64,000 nt of DNA from Cricetomys ansorgei (GCA_026225945.1 JAMJFZ010000769.1:1612501-1676500); one strand, 5' to 3'; shown: positions 11,591 to 23,939, counted from the stretch's first letter. Translations and numbers: made by a program. Notes: generated from the sequence alone by a model not told the origin.

Positions 11591-12318
11591 TAATTGATGA
11601 ATAGGGACTCTTGTTAACACTTCATTGCTCATTTATCTTAGGGCCTTTAATAATAAATTTGTATAAATGTAGAATATGTGACAAATACTGTTCTTATTTT
11701 TCTGACTCTAGAGTTAATTATTGTTGAGATTCATCATTAAACCAATGTAGATATTGGCAAATTGTCCACATGGAAAACCTGTAACAATTTGATTAAAATT
11801 AATATTACCCTACAATTTATACTAGACATCTGGCAGCTTTGACACTAAGCCCTAGAGCCATACAAAAATGGTAAAAACTCCACAAGGGTAAAATAATTAA
11901 TTTTTGTTGGGTTAAGCCACCAGATTTACAACAACTTTCCATAGTAATCACAGGAAACCAAAGACAGATACCAAAATAACTTTTCAATAAGATAAAAGAC
12001 TCACATTGTTGTCAAACTTCCAATATCTGGAGGAATGCCTTCTTTCTGCACTTCATCCTTTTTCCTCAGTATAGTTTTATACAAGCTTCCATTAGGAAGG
12101 ATTATCAGAGACTTATTTAGATCCACTATCTCTGAGTTGTAGAGTTGTCCTTAAAACTATCAGTCTTACTAATAAGACTAATATGACTAATAAGATAACT
12201 CATATGTGCATATTAATGCCTTTACACACATAGCACACAGTTTCATAAAACACAAAGATTATGAAAATTAAGGAAACAACAGACCCATCAGATTAGAAGA
12301 CATAAATATCAAGATAAA
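11591..12318. other. Unclassified intron
   Basis: Nothing recognised. Confidence 0.5.
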
Positions 12319-12320
12319 TG

Positions 12321-12323
12321 ATG

Positions 12324-12367
<44 letters not shown>

Positions 12368-12422
12368 CATAGATACATAGATACTTAGATACATAGATAC
12401 ATAGATAAATATAGATAGATAG
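12321..12422. repeat. (GATA)n microsatellite
   Basis: About 11 uninterrupted GATA units, then a mixed GATA/CATA part with GATACATA units, then further GATA units. Confidence 0.95.
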
Positions 12423-12429
12423 AATGATT

Positions 12430-13075
12430 GATCAGGGCTGCTGAGAAGACTCTGTAGCAGTAGAGCTTTTACCAGACAAGCTTTGAGCACTAGCATTTGT
12501 ATCCTCAGGACCCACTTAAGTGCTGGCAGGTGTAGTGATTTGAATGATGTGTCTCTATTATTAAGTCTCTATTATTTGAATGCTTTGTCTGAGGTTGGTG
12601 GCTTTTTGGGGGAGGTTTTGGAGGTGTGTCCTTACTGGAAGAAGTATGTCACTGAGGGTGGGTTTTGAGAGACAAAGACCTGAAGTATTTTGAGATTGCT
12701 CTTTCTGATTCGTGCTTGTGGTTCAAGATGTGAGTTCTCAGGCTTTCATGCCACCATGATTAGTGTTTACTGTCGCACCTCTGCCATGATGATGATGGAC
12801 TCTTATCCTTCTGAAACTGTAAATCCAAAAGTACCCCTTCCTTCTGTAAGTTACTTCGGTCATGGATTTTTATTATATCAAAGAAAGTAATGCAGCAGGT
12901 ATGTTGGCCTGTCTGTAATTCCAGTGCTCTCGAGGTGGAACAGGGGATCCATGGAGCAAGCTGGTTAGCTTGACCAGCTGAATCAGTGAGCTCCAAGGTC
13001 AGAGAGACAACCTTCTTTAGGAAATAAAGTAGACAGAGATTCAGCAAAACTCAAGACTCAACATTAACTTCTGGC
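12430..13075 (+). mobile_element. B4-type composite SINE interrupted by an LTR
   Basis: The left part at about 12430-12530 has a tRNA-derived head (GCTGCTGAGAAGACTCTGTA, CTCAGGACCCACTTAAGTGC). The right part at about 12900-13075 continues with TGGCCTGTCTGTAATTCCAG, AGCTGGTTAGCTTGACCAGC and ATCAGTGAGCTCCAAGGTCA. The halves join seamlessly once the LTR at 12531-12894 and one target copy are removed. Confidence 0.75.
12531..12894 (+). mobile_element. ORR1-like MaLR solo LTR inserted in a SINE
   Basis: It starts TGTAGTGATTTGAATGATGT and ends AAGTAATGCA, giving the TG...CA ends of an LTR. GCAGG lies immediately before (12526-12530) and after (12895-12899), a perfect 5-bp target duplication. Internal motifs GGAGGTGTGTCCTTACTGGA and TATGTCACTGAGGGTGGGTT, and the ATGCCACCATG, CTTCTGTAAGTTACTTCGGT blocks, follow the ORR1 LTR. 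No internal retroviral sequence remains, so it is a solo LTR. Confidence 0.85.
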
Positions 13076-13082
13076 CAAAACA

Positions 13083-13084
13083 TA

Positions 13085-13141
<57 letters not shown>
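13083..13141. repeat. (CA)n microsatellite
   Basis: About 28 CA units forming the tail of the composite SINE. Confidence 0.95.
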
Positions 13142-13143
<2 letters not shown>

Positions 13144-13212
13144 GCATGTATACTTGTGCTAAAATATTTGAAACTGCTTGTGGAAACCATATATACAAAC
13201 ATGCAAAAAGAT

Positions 13213-13254
13213 GTGTGTGTGTGTGTGTATGTGTGTGTGTGTGTGTGTGTGTGT
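13213..13254. repeat. (GT)n microsatellite
   Basis: About 20 GT units with one AT interruption, 71 bp after the CA array and complementary to it. Confidence 0.95.
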
Positions 13255-13255
13255 T

Positions 13256-13854
13256 AATTTTCTGTTCACGGATGTTAAGAATACCAAAAATGTCAGGAGC
13301 ATTGATTTTCAGTCTTCCCTAGAGATCCAATAAATTAAAATTTGTGGGTTTGTAAAGAGATGTGAAGAACAAGGAAACCAGATACATATATTTTATCAAA
13401 ATTCACTGTAATTTATTATGATAAGTTCTAGGATTTGGAGATAAATACCTTCATGGCACTAACAAGCATGCCACTGACAAGCTCATGCAGTTACTAGTAT
13501 TACCACTGCCAATGGATCCTGTTTGCCTACTACAATACCAAGGACCTCTTTATTTGGAGAAAAAGTAGTGAAATTAATCTACAATAATTAAAACAAATGT
13601 ATGTGCTATTTCAAAAGCATACTGACTATCAAATTAAATGAAAAATTGTGTTCTGCATTTGAGGGCTAAATTGATTATTATTCCAATGAACTTTGAGAAT
13701 TATAGTCTAACCTCATACCTAAGAAATTATTCTCATAGAGCATAATAAAATCAGTTTCCATTTTGATTTTAACATCCTATTACTGTATTATGAATACAAT
13801 TTGAATCTATTGGCTATTGACATTTAATTTGTGGCTAAGATTCATTATTTTTAC
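13256..13854. other. Unclassified AT-rich intron
   Basis: Nothing recognised. Confidence 0.5.
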
Positions 13855-13937
13855 ATTTTTTGCAATTCAGGGAATAGAACCTAGGGCCCCACACATGTTA
13901 GGAAAGCACTCTCCTACTGAGTTACATCTTCTGGTCA
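13855..13937 (-). mobile_element. ID/B4 tRNA-derived SINE head
   Basis: The reverse complement has the order of a tRNA-derived SINE head: an A-box-like region (GTAACTCAGTAGGAGAGTGC), then AACATGTGTGGGGCCCTAGG and GGTTCTATTCCCTGAATTGC as the B-box region. The 7SL-derived part expected of a full B4 is not seen. Confidence 0.6.
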
Positions 13938-15712
13938 AGCTTCCATCCTCATTTTCACCATTGGTGGCTGTTTCCTGATACAATGGAGTCTTGTACCTAG
14001 TAAATGTCATGACATAGAAAAAAATTGCAAATTGCTTTCTTAGGTTAATGCAGCATACATTTACATAACAAAGCACTTCCATTTCTATGTAAAGCTTATC
14101 AAGTTCTCTGTGAAAGTGTATTTACAAGCTATGGATAAGACATACTCTAAATGTCATAAAATATCATAGGTCCAAGTTAACTTATCAGTTAACATTAATT
14201 TTGATGCAATTGTTACAGGTTTTCTAAGTGGATAATTTTCTAATTTCTACACAGTTTTTAAGTTTAGATGCTCAAGCAATCATTAGCTAGCTTTAAATTA
14301 CATATCTATATATAGTCAGATAATTTTATTCAGAAAGAAAATGTGCATCCTAAATTAACAAAAGGCCATCTTTGTGTGGAGAGAATTAATAGTCACAGTA
14401 AATTGACAAGTCAATTATTAGTTTTACTTTATTTTAAGCAGGGAAATGAGACCACTTGCTTTTTCCTTGCTGTTTAAGAAGGGATTATAACTAGCTGCTT
14501 TTTAAGGAGTAAAACTTTGATGAGCTAACTGACTCTCCTATCAGCTTTTCTCACATTAACTTTTGCAGCTCACAAGACATTCTGTTCATGAACATTCTAA
14601 GTACTTCCATTTTCCTAAGTGCCTTGAAAAGAAATTTCATGCTTCAAGATTAGTGTAATAAGAAAAGTGTCTGTTAAAATGTACTTGAGAGATCAGAAAT
14701 ACAAAAAAATTGGAATAGGAAAATAGGAGGCAAGGAGACATGTAACTGAATAGCAGGTGGGAGTGCCCAAAAATCTGAGAAACTGTTGAGCTAAATTCAT
14801 GTGTTCTCTTATCATTTTCACTTTAAAACTGAGTCACCAAAGTTGAAGTATTAGGAGGAAGAGCCATTGATAAGTGATAAAGTCAGAAGAGCCCCACCTT
14901 TGTAAACAGTATTTTTTTTCTTATAAGCAAAGTTCCAGAGTGCTGCAGTGAGTCTACTCACACTCGAAGACACAGGCAGAAGGCAATATTACTTGTTGAA
15001 GCAGACTGCCTTTACCATGCCTGAAATCTGTTGTTGCCTTGACTTTCTAGCATTCAGAATGGTGAAAAATGAATTCCTATTATTTATGAATTAATTACTC
15101 CATATGAAGTTTTTTGCTTTAGCAGCTCAAACTGGTTTAGAAGCATTTCAAGGTCAAGTTCATGTTCAACTGAATAATTTTTAGATGTTTTATTTGATGA
15201 GCGACAGAATCTGTTAACAATGGAATAAAATAGAAATTAAAGGATTGAGACTATTTTTACTATTATGGATAAGTCTTAGATTTCAGAGGATGGCTCACAA
15301 TTGACACTCAACACTCGAGTAAGAAGGAGACATCAATGAATATTCTGCCCAAGAAATGTCCCAAGAACTGGAGCACAAAAACTTTGGACAAAGTCTGTAA
15401 AGTGCAGGCATTATAGACACTGCAAGTTGTTGGAAAGACAAAATAATACAACACATAAAAATGCCTAGCAAATGTAACATTCTCCAGGATCAATGACAAA
15501 TTAGGGTCACTAATCAAGAAAGGCTGAACCCATTAAAAGCTGTACCTGATTAAAAAGCTCATTTAAATGATAACTGACATTCAATCAGGGCCGAAACTTT
15601 CACAGACAAAAAAATATCATGGGTTCTTGAGGGATATGGGAGCAGATGCAGAGATCAACTGAGATGATAATTTACATTCTTTGAGAGTCAATTCATATCT
15701 TAATTTATTTAC
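13938..15712. other. Unclassified intron
   Basis: A long stretch without recognisable repeats or coding signal. Several short open frames (for example on the minus strand at 15295-15517) carry no motif. Confidence 0.5.
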
Positions 15713-15876
15713 TGTTTACAGTCCTAGGAATTGAACCTAGGACTTTGCTTGTGCTAGACCACAAACTCAGCCTTCTTTTTATTTTGAGAGAGAGTCTCAC
15801 TAAATTACTCAGGCTAGACTGGAATTCACTTGTGATACTCTTGCCACAGACTCTAGAGTAGCAGGGTTAAAATCCT
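15713..15876 (-). mobile_element. B4 SINE (ID-like head joined to B1-like tail)
   Basis: In + orientation it reads TCCTAGGAATTGAACCTAGG (tRNA-like B-box region, reversed), ACCACAAACTCAGCC, then GAGAGAGTCTCACTAAATTA, CTCAGGCTAGACTGGAATTC and AGAGTAGCAGGGTTAAAA (7SL-like, reversed). The ID-plus-B1 order is diagnostic of B4. Confidence 0.7.
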
Positions 15877-16590
15877 GTCTCAATGGGTTTACTTGTCTGT
15901 CTGTCTGATGTCTACCTATCTTTTTATCTATCCGGTTTTAACCAGATGTTGTTCCAGGTATACACTTAATAACAAAATAGAAATGGGACTAGCAAAACAA
16001 TTTATCATTCAGGGCACTAACATTGTGGTGCCTATTTGGCTAAACTTTAGAGCTCTGCCCCCTAACTCAAGGTTCCAGTTAACTTTCTATCCTTGACCAG
16101 TTTCCTAGCTGAACTTTGAAATGTAATTGTTCTCTTAACCCCTATTTATTTCTCCAAAGTCAACTTACTTTTCTATTGTGACCTTCAATATTCAGCTGAT
16201 CTTTCCTCCTCTGTCCAATCTTGACTTGATTTATTGCTAGGCTTCTCTAGCTAGACTCCTGAGCTTTTTCTGTCTGTCTCCTTTATCCATGAAGGAGAAT
16301 CTTCAATCATTGCATGGAATGGAATAAAAACTAGCAGTTTTACTCTGCTTTACTCTATTATTCTATAGTATACAGCTTGTGGAAAGAGTAAGTTATAAAT
16401 ATTCTTTTTTATTTATGAGTGTTAAAGCTTGTTTGAATGATACATGAACTAATCATTTATATGTTTCTCTGCAACAGATATTGACTTAGGTATTAGGACT
16501 GTGTATATGAAAATATTCCAATATGTTGAATATAAGTTACAAACACAATAAAGGAAAATGACACACAATGAAAGAAATGTTGTAATGGTC
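15877..16590. other. Unclassified intron
   Basis: Nothing recognised. The open frame at 15893-16096 has no motif. Confidence 0.45.
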
Positions 16591-16595
16591 ACACA

Positions 16596-16775
16596 TACAC
16601 ATGAAAGAGAGAGACAGACACAGAGAGAGAGAGAGAGACAGAGAGAGAGACAGAGAGAGAGACAGAGACATAGAGAGGCAGAGATAGACACACAGACACA
16701 TTCACACACAAGGAGAGAGAGAAAGAGGAGGGAGGGAGAGGGAGAAAAAGAGGGAGAGGGAGGAAGTGGAAGGGT
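16596..16775. repeat. (GA)n/(GACA)n purine-rich low-complexity tract
   Basis: Mixed GA, GACAGA and CACA units followed by GGGA-rich sequence. Open frames on both strands here (RERQRE-type and SLSLC-type) are artefacts of the repeat. Confidence 0.9.
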
Positions 16776-17214
16776 CTACTAGGGCTTGACAAGTAGTGTG
16801 TAATTCTGCCTAGTGGGACTAGAACCAGGAAAGAAGGCATCACAGAGGTGACATTGAAGTGTGTATTAAAATGAGTGCACACAAGAATAAGGAAGGCATA
16901 GAGGTATGATCTAGATTTCAACACAGTGTGTACAAATTTATAGAATGGTGAAGGTCATGATAAGGTTAGAAATGCTTGATCAATGGTGTGAGCTTAACAG
17001 AACTGTGAATGAAAGCTTGAAGATAAAAAAAATGTATATGATCTGATTGTGCAAGGTCTTGCTTTGTCTTCTAGATAACAGGGAAACACATCATTCACAG
17101 TAGAGACTTTGATATTGCTGCAATTTACAAAGAAGACTTATTAAATCAAACAGCAAATCTCACAAATTGATTCTTCGTTTTCTGCCAAACCGGGCTAAAA
17201 ATCCCCAATGCCTA
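16776..17214. other. Unclassified intron
   Basis: Nothing recognised. Confidence 0.45.
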
Positions 17215-17850
17215 TTACTGGATAGCCCAGAGATGATTTCTAATGATGCCTGCTCTGCTCACAGATCGTGTCCAGCTCAGTCTTCATCAGAGAGGCTTCC
17301 TCCAGCAGCTGATAGAAACAGATACAAAGCCCCAGGGCCAAACAATATGTGGAGCTTGGGGAACATCCCTGAAAGAGGGGGAGGAGGGATTCCTGGGACC
17401 AGAGGGGTCTAGGACACCAGGGGAACAAGCCCCATCTAGTCAACTGACCAGCACTCTTAGGGGCTCACAGAGAGATGGAACCAGCAGGGTTCCCTAAATA
17501 TATCTATGATTTTCTGGCTTGGTGTTCTTGCAAAACTCCTACAGGCTGGAGTAGGAGGAGTCTTTGGCCCCTTACCTGCCCTTGGGACCCTTTTGGTCCT
17601 GCTGGGAGCTCCCTTGATATAGGGAGTAGTGTCCAGCTGTGTTCATCTTTTCATGTCCTGTTTGAGCGGTAACCTTCTCTTTTCTGGAGAGAAGTGTGTG
17701 TTAGGGGGTTGATGGGTGGGGCAGGAGGCAGATCTGGGGGAGAGGGGAGAAGGAGGAGCTGGGAGGAGTGGAGGGAAGGGAGGAGGAAGGGAGGGATGTT
17801 TTGTACAAGAAAAGAAAAATAAAAAAAATTGAAATAAATAAAATTATGAC
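17215..17850 (+). mobile_element. L1 3' UTR with poly-A end
   Basis: AGAGGCTTCCTCCAGCAGCT, CCCCAGGGCCAAACAATATG, AGTCAACTGACCAGCACTCT, TTTTCTGGCTTGGTGTTCTT, TTGGGACCCTTTTGGTCCTG and a G-rich stretch (17700-17800) precede an A-rich end with AATAAA near 17840. This is the order of the rodent L1 3' UTR, including its polypurine tract. There is no ORF2 sequence, so the copy is 5' truncated. It lies antisense to IL1RAPL1. Confidence 0.8.
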
Positions 17851-18611
17851 ATAAAAATTGTCTACTGGGGTGATTAACAGATGCTTCTGCTTTTCTTAGT
17901 AAGTGTGTGACAACAAAATAATCATAACTCTATTTCCTTGGTGCCAGATTCCTAAAGGACACATTGGATTTTATCTCCAATGTCCCTGTATCATCTGATG
18001 GGATGATATTTCCTTGATAATAAGCTTCATTAAGCTCGTTGGGTCTTATTACATTAGTTTGCCCATACACATTACAAAACAATTTGTACCATGTTCCAAT
18101 CAGCATTGTGATGATAAATTCATATACTACAGTAGTCTTTGTGAGTACTACTGTTAGTTTACATTATTTTTAAGATAGCTCCACAGAGAACCTGTATTTC
18201 CTTATATGAACACTGATTTTTTCAATCAGAGAATCAGGCACTCAGACCATTAGACTAAAACTACCCACACCCCACAGGCATGTTTTATTTGGCTTATGTC
18301 ATATTGAACATGAATTTTAAGTCCTTTATGCAGGACATATTTGCTCTAAATCATTGTGGTCTCCTTCTTTCATCGCTGTATTATACCTGACCTCATTGCT
18401 CAGTGTACTCACTTATATAAAGTTGACTCTGATTCATACTCTGCCACTTTTGTATTATAGGAAATACACTTTCCCCCACAAATTATAGTTAGCAACTGGG
18501 AATAAATGTTTGGTTTGTAATAGACATTAAGTTCAAGATTAAGAAATAGCATACTACACAGGACAGAGACGTGTAGGTCTGGATCTGAGAAACATGTACC
18601 ATAAAGGATGA
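17851..18611. other. Unclassified intron
   Basis: Nothing recognised. Confidence 0.45.
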
Positions 18612-18932
18612 GGTATAGTGGTTGGAGAGATAGCTGTCAATATAATTCTTGCTCTGCAAGCATAGGTACATGTATTCAGTTCCCAGAATGCACATTAAAA
18701 CATGAGTATGGCAGTGTTTTTCTTGTAATCTTAGTTCTGTTAGGCAGAGATGAGGCAGAAATCTGGGGCTCATTGGTCAGCCAGACTACCCTACTTGGTG
18801 AACTCCAAGCTGGTAAAGATACTCTCTCAATTAAATGGTTGATGACACCTTGATAATAACATCTGAAGTTATCCTCTGGCTTCCATATTTATGTACATGC
18901 ATGTACATGCACACGCACACACAAAAAGAAGA
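18612..18932 (+). mobile_element. B4-type composite tRNA-derived SINE
   Basis: TGGTTGGAGAGATAGCTGTC (head), TATTCAGTTCCCAGAATGCA (B-box side), CTTGTAATCTTAGTTCTGTT, TCATTGGTCAGCCAGACTAC, GGTGAACTCCAAGCTGGTAA, TTATCCTCTGGCTTCCATAT and a CA-rich tail follow one another as in the full-length copy at 34.05-34.4 kb. Confidence 0.7.
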
Positions 18933-19904
18933 AACGTCAAAATTTGTCGGTTGAGGAAACAAAGAGTTTATAGTCTAAGAAAAGAAGCACTGAGAATGTA
19001 TTTAATGTCCATTTCTTCCCTCAACAGGTTATGAAAGAGATATAATAAAGATTGCAGCTAAATTATCAAGATATGGATTAGCCAAGGATGCCAAAATATA
19101 TCTAATACTGAGTGGGAAAGAAAAGACAGACTCTCTGATAACTATGGATTCTTATCTCATCTTCTTCTGGTACAAGCCCTATACTCCCAGATCTATGTAT
19201 ATACTTGCACAAAAATATAGGCATACAGTAGCTACTGAACCCAGATCTTACTTTTGATGTTATGGCAATTTTGTTCAACATTTATATCTAGAAGCAAATC
19301 TAGGCCAATCAGAGTTTCCCTCTGGGATTTGAAATTCAAATTAGACTTCCAAACCCATGTTTCCTCCTATGATCAAGTTATCTAACCTATTTTCTCCCCA
19401 CATCAGTTCACCTCCCTCTACAGTAATAGTCTACCTTTATAAAATCGATATCCTGCAGAAAAGAAAGAAGACAGAACATGCTAGCATTGCTTCAGTTTTC
19501 CTTGTGGCCCACAACCCTCAAACTTTTAAAATGTTTTGTCACTTATGACCATAGCACTGACTATGAAATATCAGAACCTGTCACACTTCAAATTTAAATT
19601 GCCTAGAAGCACTGAGTAAAAGCCTCCTGCTACCTCTTCCCTTAGATACACCAAGTTGGAAAACCAAAGTTTATACACAGAACTATCTTCAGAAGGTCTA
19701 AATAAATATGATGAGAGATAACAGTGCCTACTTTCAGTGTAACAAAGTAAAAAACAATGCATTGAAGAAGATAGGAAGGAATGACTTGTTCATATCACCT
19801 CTAGTCCAACTCCAAGCAGCCAATCTTGAACTACAGCTTGGGAGAAGCAAATGGAATTAAACTACTAGCTTTTTACCTGAAATCCAATACCAAGCCTATC
19901 TCAG
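18933..19904. other. Unclassified intron
   Basis: Nothing recognised. Confidence 0.45.
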
Positions 19905-19917
19905 GAAAGCTTAGCAC

Positions 19918-20048
19918 TGGAAAAAGGAAAGGAAAAGAGAGAGAAGGGAAAGGAAAGAAAAGAAAGGGAGGGCGTCAGAAGAGAAGGGAGAGGAAGATTG
20001 AGGACAGAGAAAGAAGGGAAGAGAGAAGAAAAAAGGCAAAGGAAAAGC
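19918..20048. repeat. Purine-rich (GGAAA/GAAGG)n low-complexity tract
   Basis: About 130 bases, overwhelmingly A and G on the + strand. The KGKEREGKGKK-type open frame is an artefact. Confidence 0.85.
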
Positions 20049-21289
20049 TAATCATAGAAAGTCAGCCAATAAAGAAACTTCTAAATTACCCTTTTCTTGA
20101 AATATTCTTTTTAAGTGTAAATAAGCTGTCAATTCTTCCTGTGTAGACTATTGGTAAGTTATCTTCTTTTTTTAATTTTATTTTGTGTACATAAAGAGTG
20201 ACTTAAAGAAAACCTTGTCTCATTTGCCTTGAAATCCACAACATCAGGAATGGCGTCTGATCAAACTTTTCTTTCATACTCAAATTATTGATGTTCTCTA
20301 TGACAAAACCTCACCTGAAACTGAACTGTCACTTATAGTTCTAATCAAATTTTCACTTGTTTTTACCTTCCACTATATAAGAATATCACGTCCACTCTCT
20401 ATCAGAAAGTCTTAATAAACATCTTTGGAGTTAAAACACATTATTCTTAGTAAATGAAGCCTTTAATAGTTAAGACAAATATCTATGCATAAGATAATAT
20501 CTTTATATACATCCATTTAATAATATAATATGTGATAGGTAACTCTGAAGATAATATTAATACCACTTACAAACATCCTGTAAATAATTGAGTGCCTAAG
20601 AATAATATAATTTTAGTTCAATAATTTTAGTCAAAGTAGTATATTTTCTAGGAAGCATTTTAGGAAATCAATTAATTAAAAAGCCAGAAATTTGCCAAGA
20701 TAATGTCACTATCATCTGAAAAATGCATATTCATCAGGACATACATATTTTTTTCTTTAAAGAAAAGAAGAAAAATGATTTCCAAACTTCTTCTAAACTA
20801 TTTCACAAAATAGTTTCTTACTGAGTATTTGTACCAATAATGTCAATTTTGCCTAGAACTGTGAATATTCTGTTTCTGGTGCTGGATTGATGTGTGCAAT
20901 TTCTATCTTTCTTTTTCTTTTTCAAATTTTCCTGGAGTACAATATACTTCTTTTTGCTTGCTTTCTATTCAAAGAGCTGCTGACTTCCTGTAAACACAGT
21001 TTTTCAGCAAGAAAGGTCAAGGAGGGACCTCTGCTTCTGTTAAACTAGAAACTAAAAAAAAAAAAAACAAAAAAAACAAAAACATTTAGAAAGTGAAAAT
21101 GTCTCTTGTTTGTACACTAATTTGAGGAGGTAATCGGACAGAGCTGGGAGGGGGAGGGAACGACTGACACCTTTAGAATCCTAAGCAACTTCACGGCTTT
21201 CTACCCTATTTCTTGCCAACTGGAGGTAGTGTTACCTTCTGATTTGTTTCAAAATAGATAAATTTTGAAAAACAAGTATCTACAAGAGT
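20049..21289. other. Unclassified AT-rich intron
   Basis: It includes an A-rich run at 21055-21082 (A14, then AAAAAAAC units). No other motif. Confidence 0.5.
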
Positions 21290-21485
21290 TTTAATTTCCT
21301 CTTTTAAATTCAGTTTCTTATTATACATTATAAACCGATTACATATATTTTAATAGTTTATTTTCAAAATAATCTCTAGTTGTTCTAGAAAGTATCCTTC
21401 ATTTTATAGATGGTTAAATGGAAAGACACATCTTCAATAGATTGTGATGTGAGATTTAAATTTAAAACCTATGATTACTCTGCAT
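21290..21485 (+). mobile_element. Possible MIR SINE fragment
   Basis: TCCTTCATTTTATAGATGGT followed by TAAATGGAAAGACAC resembles the MIR core pattern 'cccattttacagatgaggaaactgaggcac'. The flanks are too diverged to place the ends. Confidence 0.4.
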
Positions 21486-23439
21486 ATGGAAACATAGAAT
21501 GTTTAGGAAAATATTTGTGACAAAGTTGTTCATAAAGTTACAATTTAAATCATAATGTCTGAACTTTTATCTTCAAAAGAAAAATAATTTTAAAATGAGA
21601 TGGTTGCCACAATGACATAATGAAAAGAGACAAATTTAAGAAAAAATCAAAGTACAAAATTTTTCTTTTAAGAAAATATATTGGGTGAATATGCCCAAGT
21701 GTATTATATGCATATATAGAAATCTCCTAATGAAACCCTTGACTTCATACAACTAATAATGATATATGCTAATAAAAAGTAAACATAATTTTCATTGTAG
21801 TTATGACTATAAATAATATACATTAATGGTTGGCAGGAATTTCAACAAAATGGATGCAACTAATAGAACAGGCTAGCCTTCAAAGTATATCACCCATGAA
21901 AACTGTGTATTATATCCTGATTAAGCATGAGATGTTATCATTATTTAAATATTATAAGCTATAATAAATCTATAATACCAATGAATTAGATTAAAATGAA
22001 ATATCATTGATTATGAGGATAATGAGTAAATTTTACCATTCTCTATTAGGAGGTAGATGTTTCCATTTTTCTCTATTGACAGACTAGAGGGGCTCATTGG
22101 CAATGATGGGTGGGTGATCTTTCGTTCAGTACAATGGCCCTTGCAGTTTCAAATCAATGAACCCATCTTATGATAGTGCAAAAATCTGTATCACCACAGA
22201 GAGAAGTAATGAGCATGATTATTCAATTACAAAGGTGTTCTGATATTTCCCATGTGAATATAAATCTTTCAGTGATCATTAGCTGCTTAAAAGAGACTGG
22301 GGGACAGAGACTCTTAAAACTGACATGTTAAGCCACTACTAATTAGAAATCAATCAAAACTGAAGGAAGCACTTCTTTGAAATGATGATGATTCAATTTA
22401 CCCACAGATCTGCAGGAGCATACTTAGTTGGTAGAAGTGAGATTTGACTGAAATACTAAGTGTTTTAACCTTATACCATAAAATGCTGGTATCCTATTTT
22501 CATAATCACATTCAAGCACAAGTTATTTTTCATAGTCTGCATATAATTTAGCAGTTCTCATTTTTTTAGCCAAAATTCAAGAGGAAATTTATGGATGAAC
22601 ATCTTTCTCTGTATTCAAACTTTAAATGATGTGAGTCTTTTTATAGTCTCCCTTTTAGTGGACATCAGTCACATGGGGGCATGCTCTTATTCTGAAACCT
22701 TTTTCAATATTCTACACCATAATGCCTTTTGATGGGCTTATTTATCATAAACTGGCATTTTCTTTGCAAATTTAGAAGCATTTTTTGTTAACATAGGACA
22801 CTCGCTATGTTTTTCTGTACTAGTAAACTTCAGCCATTAGTAATGATTTAGAAAGCGTCCTGATAACAGTGCTTCTCACAGGAACACTGTCATTTTCTTT
22901 TCCCAATAAAATGAATGTGCCTAGAACAATACCCTTCATGAGGAGCTTGACAGAAAGAATTGTTTAATGTTTTGGTAAAATTAGTATCCATATTTCTGGT
23001 CCTAAGAAATACACCTGAATTTGATTATTTTAGAACTGTAATTTTAAACATATTTTAATCTTGATGATAATTTATAAATTTTGTGGCACAGTGTACATTA
23101 AACTTTATCTTTTAAAGTAAAACTAGGGAGCATGTTATTCTCTTATAACTCTATATATTATTATATATTTTGATACATGTGATGATTAAAAAATATAAAA
23201 TAAAATTTAAATCTATAGGCATATTTAAGTATAACGATTAATATGCACATGAGTTATTAAAGGGAAATGGAACTTAATTTTCCAAAATAGTATCCATCCT
23301 GCAATGAGTTGTATATATCTTGCCATAGTACTGAATTATAGGACGATTATAAGCATGATCAAACAAACACTGGTGTACAAAAGACACTTCAGAATTCTAT
23401 TAATTGTGTGAAAATATTTATAGTCCTAAAAGTAAACAC
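21486..23439. other. Unclassified AT-rich intron
   Basis: About 2 kb without a motif that I can assign. Confidence 0.5.
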
Positions 23440-23552
23440 TTACTGATGATTTAACATATGCCAAGAGATGGGTTAGTCCTTTCTTACATTATCTGAATAC
23501 ATACCTCAGTGATTCTAAAGAGGTACTATTATCATAGCATCCACATTTTAAA
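23440..23552 (+). mobile_element. MIR SINE fragment
   Basis: ACTTACTGATGATTTAACAT, ATGCCAAGAGATGGGTTAGT and GAGGTACTATTATCATAGCA, then CCACATTTTA, follow the MIR order (ending near the 'attttacagatga' core). It appears cut off by the L1 end that follows. Confidence 0.55.
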
Positions 23553-23668
23553 ATTTTTATTTATTCTTTGAAAATTTCACACATGTATGCAATGTATCTT
23601 GTTCATATCTATGTCTCACTCACCACTCCAAACCATCGTAGGATCCTCCCCAGCTCACTGAGAAGAGT
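23553..23668 (-). mobile_element. L1 3' end, reverse orientation
   Basis: TTTATTTATTCTTTGAAAAT, CACACATGTATGCAATGTAT and CTTGTTCATATCTATGTCTC are the reverse complement of the terminal L1 motif 'gatcaaaatacattgtatgaaattctcaaagaataaa'. This is the only clear L1 3' end in the window that is sense to IL1RAPL1. Confidence 0.6.
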
Positions 23669-23939
23669 GTCACCCCTGTGCTAGTCGTCCTGAGTGCTAT
23701 AAGGAAAGCTGGCTGAGCAAATCAAGAGGAGCAAACTATGAGAAACAAACCAATAAGCACCATTCCTTAGTAGATACTACTTCAGTTTCTTCCTCCACGT
23801 TCTTATCCTGAATCCAGTAGTGACTTCCCTCAGTAATAGAGTGTGACCTGAGACTTGTAAGAATGAATTAACCTTTTACTTCCCAAATTGCTTTTGGTCA
23901 TGGTGTTTTATCACAACAATAGAAAACATAACTAAGACA
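23669..23939 (+). mobile_element. MaLR/MT-type LTR, 3' part
   Basis: CCTGAGTGCTATAAGGAAAG, GCTGGCTGAGCAAATCAAGA, GACTTCCCTCAGTAATAGAG, CTTCCCAAATTGCTTTTGGT and CATGGTGTTTTATCACAACA lead to the LTR end ACTAAGACA at 23939. It is the same LTR class as at 5090-5380. Confidence 0.7.

Noticed and set aside
16558..16924. Overlapping open frames on both strands (RERQRE and SLSLC types)
   Set aside because: Both come from the same GA/GACA low-complexity tract.
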